Assembly: GCA_001724175.1 (NCBI GenBank)
Contig: MEDT01000251.1
Span: 1 to 37,164, forward strand
From: Cytophagaceae bacterium SCN 52-12
GTDB lineage: Bacteria; Bacteroidota; Bacteroidia; Cytophagales; Spirosomataceae
Reading direction: 5' to 3'
Length of the DNA stretch: 37,164 bases
Translations under genes and position numbers: made by a program
Shown: positions 36,401-37,164 of the stretch, piece by piece
How the letters are laid out: each line of letters starts with the position of its first letter
Numbering within the stretch: position 1 is the stretch's first letter
The notes under the pieces: generated by a model
Databases searched by the model: none
The model's input: only the letters and a program-made list of their open reading frames with translations
Told to the model about the DNA's origin: nothing

Positions 36401-36565
36401 GCCTCGGTAACAAAACGGATAAAGGCCGGCAGCATCCGGCTGAACTGCAATCTTATCGATTTTTTCAGCCTCAGCAGGTTCCCGAAAGGGATCGATCCCG
36501 AGCTGTCGTCTTCCGGCTATTTCATAACCAAATCCATTGTGTTCGGCTTGTCTGTGAGCATCTAA
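33479..36565 (+). CDS. SusC-like TonB-dependent outer-membrane transporter
   Basis: 1028 residues. A signal segment ends near YSIAQ. A carboxypeptidase-regulatory-like domain follows (VTGTVTAQETGEPLIGVTIM, DIEGKYSLGVPAG). Then come the TonB-box stretch DELVVVGYGTTKKSDLTGAV and a plug with LAQALQGATPGVTVRRSGG, SIRIRGVTTIGDSNPLVLID and VLKDGASAAIYGARAASG. The barrel ends SIVFGLSVSI. These are SusC/RagA family features. It forms a pair with the SusD-like gene starting 12 nt downstream and is divergent from the GntR regulator. It lies outside the heparan-type operon and has a different control protein, so it probably serves another glycan whose enzymes are beyond the right edge. The start codon follows an AT-rich leader without Shine-Dalgarno, as is usual in this phylum. 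Confidence 0.95.
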   Translation: MKKLDSGVRRLTWMCILFLLTGGLEYSIAQTVTGTVTAQETGEPLIGVTIMIKGTTQGVTTDIEGKYSLGVPAGEAVLVASYVGYQTREETVGNRSVIDMVLTLSVDVLDELVVVGYGTTKKSDLTGAVAVVSSEQIGKRSTLQLAQALQGATPGVTVRRSGGGPGDPASIRIRGVTTIGDSNPLVLIDGVPGNINDVQPDDVESLSVLKDGASAAIYGARAASGVILITTKRAKAGVQRLTYSHENGFESPTKLPRYVGTPGYMRMTNELVWNDNNNTGSEFPRYSEELIRNYPALHAEDPDRYPDTDWASLLKSHARRQSHNLSFSAGQEKLKTLVTMSYDKFGTFTDGRNFKRINVRANNDVEINKAVSVHFNLQYLNTDDERQPGSSPSIEMLRREPYATAFYTDGRVATYRNGENAWAQMLRGGTLSQLGSTIRGQVGINVVPVEGLKLTGIFAPTYGFGKTKQHIRQVAMTSLDDPNIITGYVAGRTATNLSESREETRLYNAQLLAGYSKSFGDHHLELLAGYESNYAFTESLGASRAQYTLHTYPYLNLGPLDYRDNSGSASEFASQSYFARLMYNFKGRYLLQSNVRRDGSSRFHRDHRWGTFPSASLGWIVSEEDFFPDNHTISFFKLRASWGMLGNERIGNYPYQSTVSFGNALFHQGTNVASNQTAYIGKYAIENISWESTGSLDFGIDASFFNNRLTLTGDYYVKTTSRMLLALEIPDYIGLENPDQNTGKMKTKGWEIDLGYRNEIGNLKYAVSGNLSDYRSVMGDLGGTQFLGDQVKFKGSEFDEWYGYKSDGIYQTQDEIDNSVKINNRVRPGDIKYRDISGPDGVPDGVISPAYDRVLLGGSLPRFEYGGNVSLSYGGFDLSVVVQGVGKINSYLNTSMVQPLFGGVLGVPAFVADSYWSVYNTPEDNLKVRYPRLSEVGSGAQNRLNGNNYVTSDYWLINGRYMRVKNIVLGYTVPASVTKRIKAGSIRLNCNLIDFFSLSRFPKGIDPELSSSGYFITKSIVFGLSVSI

Positions 36566-36577
36566 ACGTAGAAGATC

Positions 36578-37164
36578 ATGAAAAAAGCGATAATCCTGCT
36601 GTTTACAGCATTTTGTTTGCATACATCCTGTACCAACCTGGATCTGAACCCTCTTTCGGAAGGATCCAGCGAATCGTGGTACGCCAATGATACTGAAATC
36701 ACGCTTTCGCTCAATTACCTTTACTTCTGGCGTTTCTGGGATGTCGATCCGGATCCCAATAATTTCGGTAATATGGGCTGGAGGGATTCCTGGACCGACG
36801 ACTGGACGAACAGGAATATTGTAAGCCCTTTTGCCAACGGCACCGTTAACGCGCAGACCGACTACGTTACTGCTTACTGGCGGATTTACTTTACCTGTAT
36901 CGCTGCCTGCAATAACCTTATCGAAAGGCTTGAATCGCCGCGTGCAGATCTTGAAGATGCTACGCGGGAGCAATACCTGGCAGAAGCCCGCTTTGTAAGA
37001 GCCGCTCAATATTCCAGGCTTATTTTTCATTGGGGAGATGTGCCTTACCTGGACAAGACCATGACTATTGAAGAGGCTTTCGCGCTCGGCCGGACTGATA
37101 AATCGGAGATATTGGATCATATCTATGCAGATTTTGACTATGCTGCCGAACACTTGCCGCTTTC
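36578..37164 (+). CDS. SusD/RagB-family lipoprotein, 3' truncated by window edge
   Basis: The first 195 residues are present; the frame is open to the last base. The signal MKKAIILLFTAFCLHTSC ends with lipobox cysteine C18, followed by TNLDLNPLSEGSSESWY, a typical SusD mature N-terminus. Further SusD marks are AYWRIYFTCIAACNNLIERL, EQYLAEARFVRAAQYSRLI and HWGDVPYLDKTMTIEEAFAL. It is placed 12 nt after the susC stop and forms its partner lid protein. The opposite strand holds a long open frame over the same DNA, which I reject because the SusD features here are unmistakable. The bound glycan cannot be inferred. Confidence 0.93.
   Translation, partial: MKKAIILLFTAFCLHTSCTNLDLNPLSEGSSESWYANDTEITLSLNYLYFWRFWDVDPDPNNFGNMGWRDSWTDDWTNRNIVSPFANGTVNAQTDYVTAYWRIYFTCIAACNNLIERLESPRADLEDATREQYLAEARFVRAAQYSRLIFHWGDVPYLDKTMTIEEAFALGRTDKSEILDHIYADFDYAAEHLPL

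Noticed and set aside
36053..37153. 366-residue minus-strand open frame over the susC end and right edge
   Set aside because: The plus strand here encodes the end of susC and a SusD N-terminus with lipobox and family motifs; the antisense frame shows no protein features.

Overview
The window is a glycan-degradation region from a member of the Bacteroidota. The evidence is three SusC/SusD systems (two of them cut by the window edges), two hybrid two-component regulators carrying an AraC-type output domain, lipobox-type surface lipoproteins, and promoter elements of the Bacteroidota form (TTG, about 20 nt, TAnnTTTG) instead of sigma-70 boxes. The base composition is moderately GC-rich and closer to environmental Sphingobacteria, Cytophagia or Chitinophagia than to gut Bacteroides. 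I cannot name a genus. I saw no rRNA, tRNA, CRISPR array, transposase or integrase.

Layout. (A) 1-4511, plus strand: the 3' part of a SusD-like lipoprotein, a Tat-exported TIM-barrel hydrolase-like protein of no family I recognise, and a CE12-type SGNH esterase. These form the tail of a polysaccharide utilisation locus (PUL) that starts upstream of the window. (B) 4634-10657, minus strand: a TonB-dependent receptor of the TIGR01782-like type followed by two paralogous beta-helix lipoproteins, with no SusD. This three-gene uptake unit is the least explained part of the window. (C) 10658-11188: a 531-bp intergenic region with inverted repeats and two copies of a short hairpin repeat. (D) 11189-32007: a heparan-sulfate-type PUL. 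It holds a hybrid two-component regulator, susC, susD, a PL12 heparan sulfate lyase, an S1 sulfatase, a PL15-like heparinase II/III protein and a sulfamidase-like S1 sulfatase, closed by a second hybrid regulator that faces the operon. (E) 32211-37164: a GntR-type repressor with a sugar-binding domain, divergent from another susC/susD pair that runs off the window.

How the genes may work together. In region D, SusCD would import sulfated oligosaccharides. The PL12 lyase and the PL15-like (possibly exo-acting) lyase would cleave N-acetyl- or low-sulfate heparan regions and liberate unsaturated disaccharides. The two sulfatases would remove sulfate groups, one of them most likely N-sulfate. The hybrid regulators would sense the released oligosaccharides in the periplasm. 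The four enzyme genes overlap one another by 8-29 nt, so they are probably translationally coupled. In region E, both the repressor and susC have convincing consensus promoters, with GTAC-containing repeats just downstream of each -7 element, as expected for repression by the GntR protein. The catalytic-residue spacing of the two lyases (N236/Y290/H420 and H345/Y399/H561 or H563) agrees, as far as I recall the structures, with heparinase III and with PL15 enzymes. This is the strongest functional evidence in the window.
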